Program-made: the position numbers and the translations under genes
The notes under the pieces: model-generated
Databases searched by the model: none
What the model saw: only the letters and a program-made list of their open reading frames with translations
Told to the model about the DNA's origin: nothing
DNA from: Tritrichomonas musculus
Lineage: Eukaryota; Parabasalia; Tritrichomonadida; Tritrichomonadidae
NCBI GenBank assembly: GCA_039105265.1
Contig: JAPFFF010000005.1
Coordinates: forward strand, 2,217,501-2,281,500
DNA: 64,000 nt
Direction: 5' to 3'
Shown here: one piece after another, positions 30,118 through 41,609 of the stretch
How the letters are laid out: every line of letters starts with the position of its first letter
Position numbering within the stretch: the stretch's first letter is position 1

Positions 30118-30954
30118 TCAAGTTTTCTGAGAAGGATAAAAAATCTTTCCCGCCATTGCCATGTTTGGATATAATGCGAAGTAGCTAGGTGCTGGTGCTC
30201 CGTTTAAATTTGGTGGAGAACCTCTGTTCAAATTTGGATTTGCAGAATTTAAAGGAGGACTTGCATTCAAATTGGAGGGATTTATTGATGGTTGAACTTT
30301 TTGAATAGAATCTGTATTATTATTGAACATTTTTATTTCCTGATCAACGCAATTGATGATTTTTTCGGAAACTTCAACAATAGGATAATTTGGTTTTAAT
30401 AATTCGACAAAATTTTTTGAGTACATAGCTTCTATAGGGACTTCTTTGACTTTGAATTCTTTTGAAAAACTTCTGTTTAATTCTGGATCAACAAAAGAAT
30501 AAATATCGGGTTTAGTATGGATTTGGGAGATAATTGGTTCATTGAGATAAGGTGTAAGTATTTGAAGTTCTTGATCGGCAAAAAAATCTGGTGATCTCAT
30601 TTTTCTGGTGTCGAGTGAACTAATTTTACTTTGAATAATATTAGGTGATGATAATGGAGGAGCGCCTTTTTTATGACAAAGTTGAGGAAATGATGAGATA
30701 TTGTCCGATACTGTGTTTAACTCTGATTCTGGAATTGATTCATAAAATAGAATAAAGCTGTCAGGAGTCATGATAATATTACCAATCATTTCAGAATCTT
30801 GAATTCGTCGTGAATTATGCGTAAATTCAATATTACTTGCTTTTATTCCACAAATATTTGAAAGGATGTTTTTAACATTACCTACAGTTGATTGAGGGTC
30901 AATCTCATTTATTTTATAGCTTTTTCCTGAAATATGACGAAAGGCAAGTTCCAT
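30118..30954 (-). CDS. Protein with N-terminal ubiquitin-like domain
   Basis: A 278-residue product from the ATG at 30954. Residues 1-72 look like a ubiquitin-type beta-grasp: MELAFRHISGKSYKINEI, then STVGNVKNILSNICGIKASNIEFTHNSRRIQD and SFILFYE, in the spacing of beta1-beta2-alpha-beta3-beta4-beta5. The rest is polar and proline/asparagine-rich, without a UBA or catalytic motif, and ends in a Pro/Asn-rich stretch (about 230-265). The class recalls shuttle-type or adaptor Ubl proteins, but no family can be named. Upstream codons to 30987 offer only TTG as an initiator, rejected. It is head-to-head with the ARM gene, 63 bp apart. Confidence 0.65.
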   Translation of the reverse strand: MELAFRHISGKSYKINEIDPQSTVGNVKNILSNICGIKASNIEFTHNSRRIQDSEMIGNIIMTPDSFILFYESIPESELNTVSDNISSFPQLCHKKGAPPLSSPNIIQSKISSLDTRKMRSPDFFADQELQILTPYLNEPIISQIHTKPDIYSFVDPELNRSFSKEFKVKEVPIEAMYSKNFVELLKPNYPIVEVSEKIINCVDQEIKMFNNNTDSIQKVQPSINPSNLNASPPLNSANPNLNRGSPPNLNGAPAPSYFALYPNMAMAGKIFYPSQKT

Positions 30955-31017
30955 TATCAAAAATTGGTAATTTTCAATAAAATTCAATTTTTGAATTCAA
31001 AATTTTTATATTAGAAA
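30955..31017. promoter_or_regulatory. Divergent promoter, Ubl protein/ARM protein
   Basis: A 63-bp AT-only spacer between two start codons. Two TCAA motifs occur on each strand, but no strong initiator can be singled out. Confidence 0.3.
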
Positions 31018-32409
31018 ATGGATTTATATAAGCTTAATCCATCAGAAAAAAGCCAGGAAACAGAAATTAATTCAGATAACGACATAAAATTTATGTTAGA
31101 AACAAATTTTAATGTTTTATGCCAACAATTTGTACAAAATTTCAAAACGGAAAATATAGTTGAGTCAAAAAACAATATAGAAGAAATAAAGAATTTTGCT
31201 CGTCAAAAGGATAATCCGATTCTCAAAGCATTCGAAAACAATAATTTAGCTTACCATCTTATTCAATTTTTGCAATTTGATCAAACGCCAGAAACGATGA
31301 CATGTATTTCATACTGTCTTGCTCATGAAGATATAATTTCTGATTATTTTATTAACAATCAATTTATAAAGAAAGCAGCCTTTTTTATGAATCAAGTTCA
31401 GTTTCTATCTCCAACTCTCACTGCTTTATCAAATATAGCTGCATGCTCAAATTCAAATCGAAAATGCATACTGAATATAATTCCCATTGAAAATTTGATA
31501 TCAATTTCATCTCAATTTGACGATGACGAAATAGTTATGAAAAAATTATCTCATCTTTTAATGAACCTTTCCAAAGCTCCTCCAGTTTCTCCAATCTTAT
31601 TTGATTTCTTATTAAAAACGGAAGCCAGCACGACATTTCCAGACGTTCAAATGAATTGTCTTTGGGGATTGCATTATTCACTAATTCAGCCAACTAATCT
31701 TTCAAAAAAGTGCGCAAAATTTATAGAGTATTTAATTACTGAAATTCAAATTGAAAAAAGAGAAAATTTTTTATACATCGAATTAAAACTTCTTTCAGAT
31801 ATTATTTCTAACCTTTCTTTGGACCAGCCGATACCTCCAGTTATTGAGGAATTTAATTTTAACTTAATTTTACCTTTTTTTTCCTCGAATTATAAAAGTC
31901 TAGTACAAGTAGCAATGCAACTATTTTCACGGATTGTTAAAATTAAAAAAGGCAAAATTATTGAAGACAATTTTATTCAATTATGTAAAAATATAATTAC
32001 AGAATCACCATTTAAAATTAAAAATGACATTTATGGTATAATATCTACTTTATATGATGGATTGAATCCATCAGATTTAATATATTTACTATACCAAGGA
32101 ATTGTTGAATTATTGTATGATATTCTAGATCTAGATCAAGCTTATTTGGTTCGTGATTCCATTAAATTTTTAACGAGGTTAGTTTACAGTTGTAATCAGT
32201 TTGTAAAAAGAGCATCTTCTGAGTCTGATCCTTCTATTCCACCTTCTCAATTTTTGGCAGCGCAGATTGATAATTATAATATTATGGGAAAAATTGACGA
32301 GATATCTGATTCATACAGTGATAATTTATATATAATGGACGAAGTTGATATTTTTAAATCAGCTTTTCAAATAAAAATTTTAGGGGTTCATTTTACTAAT
32401 GACGATTAA
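31018..32409 (+). CDS. ARM-repeat protein, importin-alpha-like
   Basis: A 463-residue helical protein. Its N-terminal 50 residues are acidic. From about residue 60 there are armadillo-like pairs, with TALSNIAACSNSNRKCIL and SHLLMNLSKAPP showing the typical alternation, and NCLWGLHYSLI resembling the W-x-L positions of importin-alpha repeats. The C-terminal 50 residues are acidic. Karyopherin-alpha proteins have a basic IBB domain at the N-terminus, which is not seen here, so a transport role is uncertain. It may be a paralogue of the protein at 541-1986. The start is the only in-frame ATG after the upstream stop. Confidence 0.65.
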   Translation: MDLYKLNPSEKSQETEINSDNDIKFMLETNFNVLCQQFVQNFKTENIVESKNNIEEIKNFARQKDNPILKAFENNNLAYHLIQFLQFDQTPETMTCISYCLAHEDIISDYFINNQFIKKAAFFMNQVQFLSPTLTALSNIAACSNSNRKCILNIIPIENLISISSQFDDDEIVMKKLSHLLMNLSKAPPVSPILFDFLLKTEASTTFPDVQMNCLWGLHYSLIQPTNLSKKCAKFIEYLITEIQIEKRENFLYIELKLLSDIISNLSLDQPIPPVIEEFNFNLILPFFSSNYKSLVQVAMQLFSRIVKIKKGKIIEDNFIQLCKNIITESPFKIKNDIYGIISTLYDGLNPSDLIYLLYQGIVELLYDILDLDQAYLVRDSIKFLTRLVYSCNQFVKRASSESDPSIPPSQFLAAQIDNYNIMGKIDEISDSYSDNLYIMDEVDIFKSAFQIKILGVHFTNDD

Positions 32410-32659
32410 TTGATTAATTCCCGAATATTTTATTATTATTTTGTGTTTTAGCAATTGTTTGATATTATAATAAAATTTAATTTTTTTATTACAATTTTTA
32501 TTTTTTGAACATTATTAGATTGCATTTTCAAATAAAATTGATACCACATATTTACAGTTTGCAATGATATATTTAAATTAATAGGCAGCAAACCATTGAT
32601 ATTGTATAAGAAAAATTTGAATAAAAACATCAAACTTTTTATTAAAGAATATTTAAAAA

Positions 32660-32693
<34 letters not shown>

Positions 32694-32850
32694 ACATAAA
32701 GAATATTTAAATAAAAACAAATAAAATATAAATCATATCTGTTGCAATAATATTATCCGTACATTAAGAATGGTGAAGAAACTAAAAAAAAAAAAAAAAA
32801 ATGATTCATAATAATATAATAAAATATAACATAGTAACTATTTTTTTGTC
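32410..32850. other. Gene-free spacer with poly(A) tracts
   Basis: About 440 bp between convergent genes. It contains a 29-nt poly(A) run at 32663-32691 and a second run of about 17 nt near 32785-32801. No gene is visible. Confidence 0.6.
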
Positions 32851-33948
32851 CTAAGGGAGACCAATCAGTGGAATAGGACAGTTCATTGCATTTGATAGTG
32901 TTAGCTGTAAAGATGTAATGAACTCGAAAGGCACCTTTGATAGACGCACGTGGTCAGCCAGATGTATATCGTCTTTTTTACCTAGAGTGAAAGCCTTTCT
33001 TTTCTTCTGTCTTTCAAAGATGAGCTTCATTGTCTTTAATGACTCTTTGAAGACCTGTCCAGGTATGAACATGAAGAAAGAAGAAGGATAATCCATTGAC
33101 AACTTTCTCAAAGTATCATGATTTTCGGCCAAATCTGCGTAAGAAAGCAAGAACAAAGTCGAAGCGACATTTAGTTCGTCGGTGATACTTTCATGTTCAT
33201 AAATAGTGCAAAAAGGGTACTTTTGTTGGTAGTAATTCGTGTCTTTTCCTGACAAGAAAGCAGGACACATGTAAAGGTAATCGCGTTCGTATTTGGGGAC
33301 AAATTCAGGAGCTGTTCGAAAGGCACCGCCGCAAGAAATAATGATTGATCTAAGAAGGTCGATACTTCTCATTGTAGATGTTTCAAAGTCTCCTCTTTTT
33401 CGTATTATTATCGGACTCACTCCGAACTGGTAGTTGAAAGAGAGAGGAGTCATTTGGGCCGATACAACAACTAATGAGCTCGATCTAGAAGGCTTTGGTG
33501 TTGATGATATCTTAGGATCATCTTTGGGTAGAGGTATTTTTTTTTTTTTCGAGATGACTGGTGTATGTTTCAATGCCATCTTGCTATCTGTCTCGGCAAT
33601 GACAGACTCAAACTCCGAAACAGGTCTTTTATTCCTTAAAAGAGGTGTTGGACTATCTGCATTTGATCTTCTGTGCTTTTGAGCTTGTTTTGAATTTTCT
33701 GTATTGATTGTTTGATTTTCTAAATTTGATGCGGAAGCATCAAAATTAATACTTGAATTATCTGTAGAAGGAGACTGAATATCGAGATTTAAGCCTGGCG
33801 AATTAAACTCGAAATTCGAAGCTGATTTTCTAGTTTTTGGTTTGTGAAGTTTAGAACTATAAATGGTACTAAACGACTGAGGAACCCTTAATTCAAAAGA
33901 ATCCGAATCCATGTCAGAATTAACATTTTGCGTCAATATAGACTCGTG

Positions 33949-33981
<33 letters not shown>

Positions 33982-36900
33982 GTTTAAGTTGTGGCTTGGA
34001 TTTGGAATTGGATTCAAAGAAGTTCCTGTTGTTGGCGACGAAGGAGAAGCTGATGACTTGCCTGGTAAAATTAACTGTGAATAATTCCAGCACCTCAGGA
34101 CTAGCTGTGTTGGAAAGAGGAGTTCAAAAGGCACTGCTTTAAGTGAATTGCTAACAACAAGAACAATTGGACGTGGTGCCTTGTGGACTGTTTCAAGTGC
34201 ACCTTTATTAGTTGATGCTTTAATATTGTAAAAGACTTGCTTGTCTGGCTTCTTCACCCATTCATCGGCATTGATGCTTTTCTCTAACAAAATGTCATCA
34301 AAAAGTTGCTTCCTCAAACGTTGTGCAAACTTCAATTTGGTCCTCTGGCTAATGTTTGTTGAAACAAACTTCTTGTTGCTCTTGTCCGGCATTATCAAAC
34401 ATGCTATGTACTCAAAAAGCGGAGAGGGAAAGAGTCCCGATGAAGAGGTGAACGTTTGGTCTTGCATCTTCTTGGGCGAAAGTGTAAAGGACACAAAATA
34501 CTTGCTAATGAAATTATTCAAGTCTTTTTGTAACTGCTTCTGATTCGCTTCGTCATCGACGATCTCATCAGCTTTGCTCTTGCTAGAATTTGTCACTTTT
34601 TCTTTCTTTTTCAGTTGGCTATCGTCGTCTGAAAACGGTTCACCTAGAAGTATCGATTGATCATTCGGATCGATCTTGTTGTCGGAGTAGTTTTCGAAGA
34701 CGGAAAGCTTGTCAAGTGGTGACATAGAAGCAGGTGCAGATTCGGCCTTTGATGAAGGTGAAATTCTCGCTATCTGATCGTTATCCTCACAAACATTAAT
34801 ATTAATATTCACATCCTTGAATTCATTCGGAATTTGTGTTTCGTTTGGATTGTCGAGAACTTCATCTGAATTGAGCTCCGATGAGTCATTCACGTTGTTG
34901 TTGCTGTTGTCAGAGACAAGCTGAGGTATTGACTCCGACTTTGGATACGAGAACGCATGCGAACGATACTGAGAAGAGGTCGAACTTGAAGGTGGAATTA
35001 ACGGACAAAACCGCTTCTCGCCAGTTGAAGGGACGTAAACATAGATGCCGTCAAAAAGGAGCTGCACGAGGACCGCCTGCGAAGCAATTGAAGGAGGACG
35101 GATAGCGAAGTTGTAGTCTGTTTCAGGCGGAATTAAATGAGGATGCTCATGACGATACGAATCGGCCAAATTTTCAATCAAAAGGCATAAAGAACGGTTA
35201 TTCTCATGCAATTGACTTTGACTCAATTTTTGTAATTCGTGCAGCTTAATGTTGGCGTTTATTCTCAGTATGTACGATTGCAGCGTCTCCTTGTATATCG
35301 GCGGATCTTTGCTGATTTCGGCCTGGCTTGAATCAAGCGTCGGAAAGAAGTCTGGGAACTGGTAATTCACCATTGATTTCAAGGCGTACAGGGAGACGTT
35401 TATTGAAGCATCGATAGGCTCATTATTCTCAGTCCGAAAGACTCTCAACTTTTTCTGGTAAAGAGTGTCGCAGTCATTGAACCAGTCAAATGCGATGAGG
35501 TGGCTATTGATGAATTCTTGGTCAAACAGAAGAAGCATCTGGCACATGTACTGGAGGATCAAATGAACAATTCGCACAAAATTCAATGACAAGTCTTGAA
35601 TAATGACATAACCGCCGCAGCTGAAAAGCTTTTTGAAATTAGTGTAGGCATATTCAAACCTTTTCTTAGAAGACGTTAATTTCTTCTGAAAAAGATTGAA
35701 CTTTGAAACAACAATCTCGCTGAATATGATCAATAATGGATTCATCAGACGTGATGTCATGGTCTCTATTGACTGGCAAAGCATGCTCAGGTGTTCCTCG
35801 AGGTTTTGAAGGGTTATTTTGTATGGCTCAAAAGTGACAACTTGTTGATTTGATCCACTTTTTGACTTGGTTTCAAGGCGGGGAGTCTTTATTTCTAGAG
35901 GTTCTTCATTAAGATAGCCAAGCTCATCAATGAAATGCTGAAGAATCACTGATGTATACAAAATGGACGATAAAAGCATTTTCATTTGACAGCCCACTTT
36001 TTCAAAGCATATTCGGGCGGCTTTTAAAGATGCTACTGCTTCTTGTGTAATTTCAGTTTGGTTCTTAAAAATGTGATTATCGCGGTATTCGCCGACATTT
36101 GTCATGACTTGGTTCAATGGAACATGAACAGTTAGGAGACCGTTGGTGACATTGCTTTGCCATTTGTATCTTAGGAAGCATTCACCACGAATAAGGAAGG
36201 CTCCACCAATATCTTTGAGATTGAACTTGGTCTGTGTATTTAAAATGACTTCGCTCCAAAAAATGGACTGTCCGAGCAAATTTCGATTCAAAAAGCCAGT
36301 CATCAGCATTTTTATTAATGCAATGACGGTGTCAAACGTAGATGCTGATAAGCTGGTCAATCTGGAGCCGGCTGACGATCTTTTTTGCCTAATTGTAAGT
36401 TGAGGTAAAGAATTTAAAAAATTGATGAATTTGTTCTTTTTTAGAAGTCTCTTGGATGTTACAAATTCGATCAGACGAAGATAAACTCTACTATTTGATG
36501 ATTTTTTCAATGCTTCTAGTAATTCTTTAGATAATTTAAAATAACGAAATTTAACTAATAAAGTAGCTAATGATATACCACTTAATAAGGTGTTTGTTCC
36601 AGATGGACTTGGTGCAAAAACAATCTTGTTTGAAGCTGGAAATTGTCTAACAGGAGGCATCGTTTTTGTTTTCTTAATAGATACTTTTTGGATGCTTCGA
36701 CCAACGGAAAGTTTATATGTTTTCCTAAGTAAATACGTTAATAATGAAATCGAATTATAATAAAGACCAAAATCATCATAGATGGAGGAAATTACTTGTG
36801 ATACATAAAGGGCTTCATCGCAGCGATTTGTTTGAATAAAGAAATTCATTGTTTGGTTGAAATGAAAGACAGAACGAACCATATCTCCTCGATGTTGACA

Positions 36901-38904
36901 TATTGGTGATATTTGGCTCGATGTTTGATAACTAGCGTTGCCTAAGAAATAAGCATCTAATAAAAGTGCACTGTAATAATAACGATCAAGACGATCTAGC
37001 ATTTCCCCAAATAAAAGAAGTGAATTATGAACGCAATAAGAAGATGCCATTTTAGGTAATGCATTTAATAAACCATATAATCCCTCAAAAAGTATATCAA
37101 TAGCTAGTTGAGTTCTATCTGGTTGCATTTCTGATAGATTAAGAGCAAGTGCAAAGGCTACTCGAAAACAAATATAGGGTGGTAACTCTTGGATTGTGTA
37201 ATAATGATAAAGTACTTCTGCCCTCCAATCTCTCTCAAATGGCGGATTTAATATCTGATCACGAAAAACTCTTTCAAAAGTTAATGGTGAACGGCCATTT
37301 AAAACTATTTCAATATCACTTAGCGAAATAATCTCAACAATATTTTCAGGACATGGTGTTTCTGTTGTTGGAAAATGTCTTTTTTGTTCTAAAGACTTAA
37401 TTTCAGATCTGATTGAATTTGATGGAACTTTTTTTGCCATATCTTTTAACACTTCTACAATTTTATCATGTTTGTTGTTAATAAGGGTTTGGCATGCATC
37501 AAATTCATGAACAATAAGTTTAGGATATAAGCAGCCTTTTTTTAAAGGAGTAACAGAGGTCGTATTAACAGACTGTAATATAGGAAATAGATATGGGAAA
37601 AGTTGCAAATCTAATGAATTCGGAAAATAAGATAAGTAAGAAAGTAACGTATTTGGTTGATCAATGTATTGAATTAAATTTATTAGTAATTTTTTGTCAA
37701 CATCTTGTGATGATTCTATTTTGATTGGAAGATTAAAAGAAACTGTTGGGGTTGTAGCAGATAAATATGTTTCTTGTTTGGGAACAGAGCCTGATACATT
37801 ATCACTACTGGCAGGGATCTCATAAGATACATTTTCTAGTTTACTATATATTTGACCTTGAACGTTTAATGAATTAATCCAATTTGTAAAAGCAGTAGGA
37901 GAGAGTTGTGTAGACTCATCAAAAAACTGATAAGTAAGAGTTGAAGGCGGGTCAAGAATCGTTACTGTAACCATATTTTGTGTTGCTGGCTGATTATTAT
38001 CAAGAGGATTGATTATAGAAGAATCGTTGAAAATATCGTTAAGTTTTATTGTAGGTTTTTGACATTGAACAGCTTGTATGTCAGCAAAAAAGTCGTCATC
38101 AAAAGAATCACTTTCATCAGTATCGTTTGGTAATAAAGCTAAAGTATCTAAAGCTGCTGAATCGTATGAACTAAATTTATGCAAAATTGATTCGAGTAGC
38201 GGATGGTGAGGAAAAAGCGTTACTAAATCTATTGAAAGTTGATGAAAAATATATTGAATTGTATAATCTTGAAGCAAACTTGAAATTGGGGCAAATTCAA
38301 AGGTTTTGATTATTTCTAGTAGCGTTTGGGCGCAATAAAAACAGGAAACTTCTTTGTCATCTTGTTTTGATAATATAAAATAAATCAACGATAAAATTCG
38401 AGAATCTAAAGCATCCTTTGTATACTTCATCAAATCAACTTTTTGTTTCTTTGTGTATTTTACGATATCAACTTGCGCCAATATGTTTGGATGTATTTCG
38501 GCAATATCATCTTGTTCTGGAAAATGATATTCGGCGTCAGGATCTGTAGATTGAATAAAATCATTAAGTTCTTGTGAATATTCATCGTTAACTATATGCT
38601 CAGGAATAAAATAAATATCTCCTGTATATTGAGTTGGGAGAGAAGTTTGGTCTTCAAAAGCATTCATTATTTGCGATATTCGAGGAAGTATTTCATCAAA
38701 TGATTTAATTCTGTTTGAAACTGTATTCTGTTGATTTTCTTCTGGAGAATCAACTATAGGTAATCTCGGTTGTGAAGTTTGAAGTGGTAATTGTAGTAAA
38801 TCTCCATCATTATCATTGAAAATACTATCGTCATCTTCACTTTCATCATTTATTAATTGTGGAGGAGCTGCTTTTAATCCCAATATAGTTTTTCTATGCT
38901 CCAT
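32851..38904 (-). CDS. Very large protein with helical core, function unrecognised
   Basis: A 2017-residue product from the ATG at 38904. An upstream extension to 38997 would need a GTG start and adds a hydrophobic stretch that I regard as spurious. The first 350 residues are acidic and low-complexity. A long helical middle (about 560-1180) has TPR/HEAT-like pairs, such as IDILFEGLYGLLNALPKMASSYCVHNSLLLFGEML. An Asn/Ser-rich linker (including a poly-Asn run encoded at about 33949-33984) separates this from a C-terminal alpha/beta region starting near PRPIVLVVSNSLKAVPFELLF and ending in FFMFIPGQVFKESLKTMKLIF. That C-terminus recalls CHAT/separase-like or CFAP46-like folds, but I see no catalytic His-Cys pair. 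Parts of the middle (about 34600-36000) are richer in GC than the ends. Confidence 0.65.
33949..33984. repeat. ATT trinucleotide microsatellite encoding poly-Asn
   Basis: A run of ATT units on the plus strand, read as AAT on the coding strand, gives about twelve consecutive Asn residues in the linker of the large protein. Such tracts are common in AT-rich protist genes and prone to length change. Confidence 0.8.
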
Positions 38905-40019
38905 TCGTAAATATAATATTTTGTAACCGTTGACGACCGTTAAGAAGATGAATTTCAAATTTAGACAAAGCAAAGTAAATAAAAAAGAAAGCCGCACTAT
39001 ATATAGAAAGCAATCTTTTTGGAGTCTTTATTTTATATTATAGAATTTATTTCACCAAAGTTTTTTTATTGAAGAGCCAAATAATTCAATTTTTACTATT
39101 TTTTCAAAGATTTAACAATTGATTCAAAAATGAAAAAATGAAAATTAAATAATATTTCAATATTTTGTGACTCATTTCACAATTTTTTTTATATAAATAG
39201 AAATCATATATTCAAATCATTATTTATATATAAGTACATCTATATTAATATAGTATACATTTTTATAATATATTTTCATATTTATTATTTTATATATAAT
39301 AATTATACTAATTGTAATCTTAATATTTATGTAATTATATAATTTGAATTTTTTTCTTTGAAGTTGATTAGCCAAAAATTATTATTTTCCTTTTATACTT
39401 TATTTATTTAGTATTCTATAAAACTTATTGTTGGTTGCATAATAAAATGTTTATATTTAATATCAAGTTGAAAGAAATATTTATTTTAAATTTTTTATTC
39501 TTAATTGAATGTTTTGAATTTTTCAATCATATAAAATTAAAAAATCATTCAATTTTATTTCAAATGAAAAGCAGTTGTTTATATTTATTTATAAATATCA
39601 TATATATATATGGTTTATTATTATTTTATTTGATTTGATAATATGTTTATATAGGTATCTAAAATTATAATATAATATTATTTATTTTCTCCTAAGATTT
39701 TCATGAAATAAAAATAAACTTAAGTTTATTTATATAATATCATTCAAAATCAATATTATTCATACACACGTTAATACAATAGCTTTAAAAAAATATATGC
39801 ATAAATAAAATAAAATAGTTGAATTTACTGTTGTTTAAATAAAAAATCCTGATTTAATGGATTTTTTTTATTTTGATGATGTTATTTTTGATAATATAAA
39901 AATGTGCCATCAATATTATAATCATTTATAAATTTTCGTTTTAAAATATAAAATAATGTCAGATATAAATATTATATAAACAAGATCATTTTAAAATGAC
40001 ATTTTATAAAAATAAAACT
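38905..40019. other. Gene-free AT-rich region (1.1 kb)
   Basis: Extremely AT-rich DNA between the start of the large gene and the 3' end of the RSPH3 gene. Short ATG-led frames occur but are hydrophobic, Ile/Phe/Leu-rich and fit random AT-rich sequence. I see no TIR pair. Confidence 0.5.
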
Positions 40020-41171
40020 TTATACTTCAGATGATTCCTCATCGTAATTAGTGCTTAGATTTTCTTCTCTATTTGATTGTGATTTCTCTTCTTCTTCAAG
40101 ATGTCGTCTTTCTTCTTCTTCTTTTGCCTTCTTTTCATGATATTCTTTCATAGTTCTTCTGATGTTTGTTCCGGCTCTATCTTCTATAAGCATTTTTCTC
40201 AATGTATCATCTTTCTTCTGTTTAACATTTTCTTTCTGTTGGTTATTTTGATTACTAAGATCTCTTTTCGCATTTTTCTTTATTTCATCTGCTTTAACTA
40301 TTGTCTTCTTCTTAATTTCTACAATTGTTTCTTTTACAGCAAGAGCGCCAGCTAGTTCTTGGCTAAGCCATGGTAAGAATGTCTCACTGACTTCTCTTTC
40401 AACTTCATCATAGAAGAATCCACGTTCTTCAAGAAGATCCATCGCGTTAAGTACAACGTCAGTTGCGTAAAATTCTGCAAACCCACGTGATGACAAATCA
40501 TGATTAAGTTCAGAAATTTCTTTCTGAACCTTTTCACGTTGTTCGCGACGTCTTTTATCTTCTTCGAATTTACGTTGTGCTTTAGCTTCAAGACGTTGAA
40601 GTTCAGCCAAAATTGTATTTCTTTCAAATTCGTATCTATCTCTGTGTTTTGATATATTTTCAACTTCAACTTCTTCATGAACTTCAGCAAGAGCACGAAG
40701 AAGAGTATGCTGAACTATAACTTTTATCATTGGTCTAACTTCGCGATCAAAATCGAATAAATCATTTTCACCAACTTGAGTTGCGACATCAATTCCTGGT
40801 TCGTCTTCAATAAATTGAGGTGTTGGTGGTCGTTCGATATAAGTTTCATTTGCTGTTGCTAAATCATCCTCGATTGGACGATCATCAATTTCGTATAAAG
40901 TTGGTTCTGCTATTTTATCCAATAAATCTTCTTCTTCATTGTCTGCCATTTGATATTCTTCTTTTTCATGCGTAGGAATAGGGCGTGGTCGATAACGAAT
41001 TGGTTGAACAGTATCTGTAGGCGGTTTATGATGAGAATATACTGATCCTCTAGCAACACGAGGATCAACAGTAATATGATATGCAGTACGGTCTGTATCA
41101 GATTCTTGCTTAAATTTAGTTTGAGCAAAGACAGGTCGTGCCCCTGCTTTGAAGGCAAAAGTACTAGTCAT
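40020..41171 (-). CDS. RSPH3: Radial spoke protein 3
   Basis: RSP3 is the dimeric backbone of the axonemal radial spoke and an AKAP. The 383-residue product matches the family: TYHITVDPRV-type start region (AYHITVDPRVARGSVYS), the ERPPTPQFIEDEPGIDVATQV block, and the core FDFDREVRPMIKVIVQHTLLRALAEVHEEVE with the amphipathic helix that binds the PKA regulatory subunit. ERNTILAELQRLEAKAQRKFEEDKRR and LEERGFFYDEVEREVSETFLPWL also match. The C-terminal 100 residues are Lys/Glu-rich coiled coil. Trichomonad flagella and the recurrent flagellum have 9+2 axonemes, so presence is expected. The start is the ATG at 41171. Confidence 0.93.
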   Translation of the reverse strand: MTSTFAFKAGARPVFAQTKFKQESDTDRTAYHITVDPRVARGSVYSHHKPPTDTVQPIRYRPRPIPTHEKEEYQMADNEEEDLLDKIAEPTLYEIDDRPIEDDLATANETYIERPPTPQFIEDEPGIDVATQVGENDLFDFDREVRPMIKVIVQHTLLRALAEVHEEVEVENISKHRDRYEFERNTILAELQRLEAKAQRKFEEDKRRREQREKVQKEISELNHDLSSRGFAEFYATDVVLNAMDLLEERGFFYDEVEREVSETFLPWLSQELAGALAVKETIVEIKKKTIVKADEIKKNAKRDLSNQNNQQKENVKQKKDDTLRKMLIEDRAGTNIRRTMKEYHEKKAKEEEERRHLEEEEKSQSNREENLSTNYDEESSEV

Positions 41172-41609
41172 TATTAAGATATAACGTATTACCTAAATTT
41201 TCTATATTTAGAAAATTTATAAAAAACCGTTTTATTATAACACATCGATATAAATACATCAGTTATTCTTTCTTTTCTGAAATGAATAATCATCAAATAA
41301 TAGTTTTTTTGTATTTTATACAATAAATACTTAGTAATATTTCATATATCCTATTATTTATTGAGTTTCTGTATATTTAAAAATTGTGAGAGCAAATTTT
41401 ACTTGCAATTTGCTGACAATAAAGAAAGTAAATATAAATTAGCATTATAATCCTCTATGTTGCAAATTGATATATGAGCCATCCTTTTTTGTCGCAAATT
41501 GCTGATTACCTGAGGTAATCAGTTTATTTGATGAAAAAAATAAAAAAATGAAATGAAAAACATTTCTATTTACTTATACAACAAAATAATAAATACAAAA
41601 CAATTTAAA
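41172..41609. other. Gene-free spacer with a perfect hairpin
   Basis: About 440 bp between two minus-strand genes. It holds a perfect palindrome at 41502-41522 (arms CTGATTACC/GGTAATCAG, 3-nt loop) about 90 bp downstream of the IQ-protein stop codon. The palindrome could be a 3'-end processing or folding signal. No gene is visible. Confidence 0.6.

Noticed and set aside
32663-32691. Poly(A) tracts here and at 2061 and 44039 as signs of retrocopies
   Set aside because: No coding relic, target duplication or LINE sequence accompanies any of them.
38905-38997. Hydrophobic N-terminal extension of the 2017-residue protein, resembling a signal peptide
   Set aside because: It depends on a GTG start; no ATG exists before 38904 in this frame.
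39435-39638. 67-residue ATG frame in the 38.9-40.0 kb spacer
   Set aside because: Composition is Ile/Leu/Phe/Asn only, as expected for random very AT-rich DNA, and no motif is seen.
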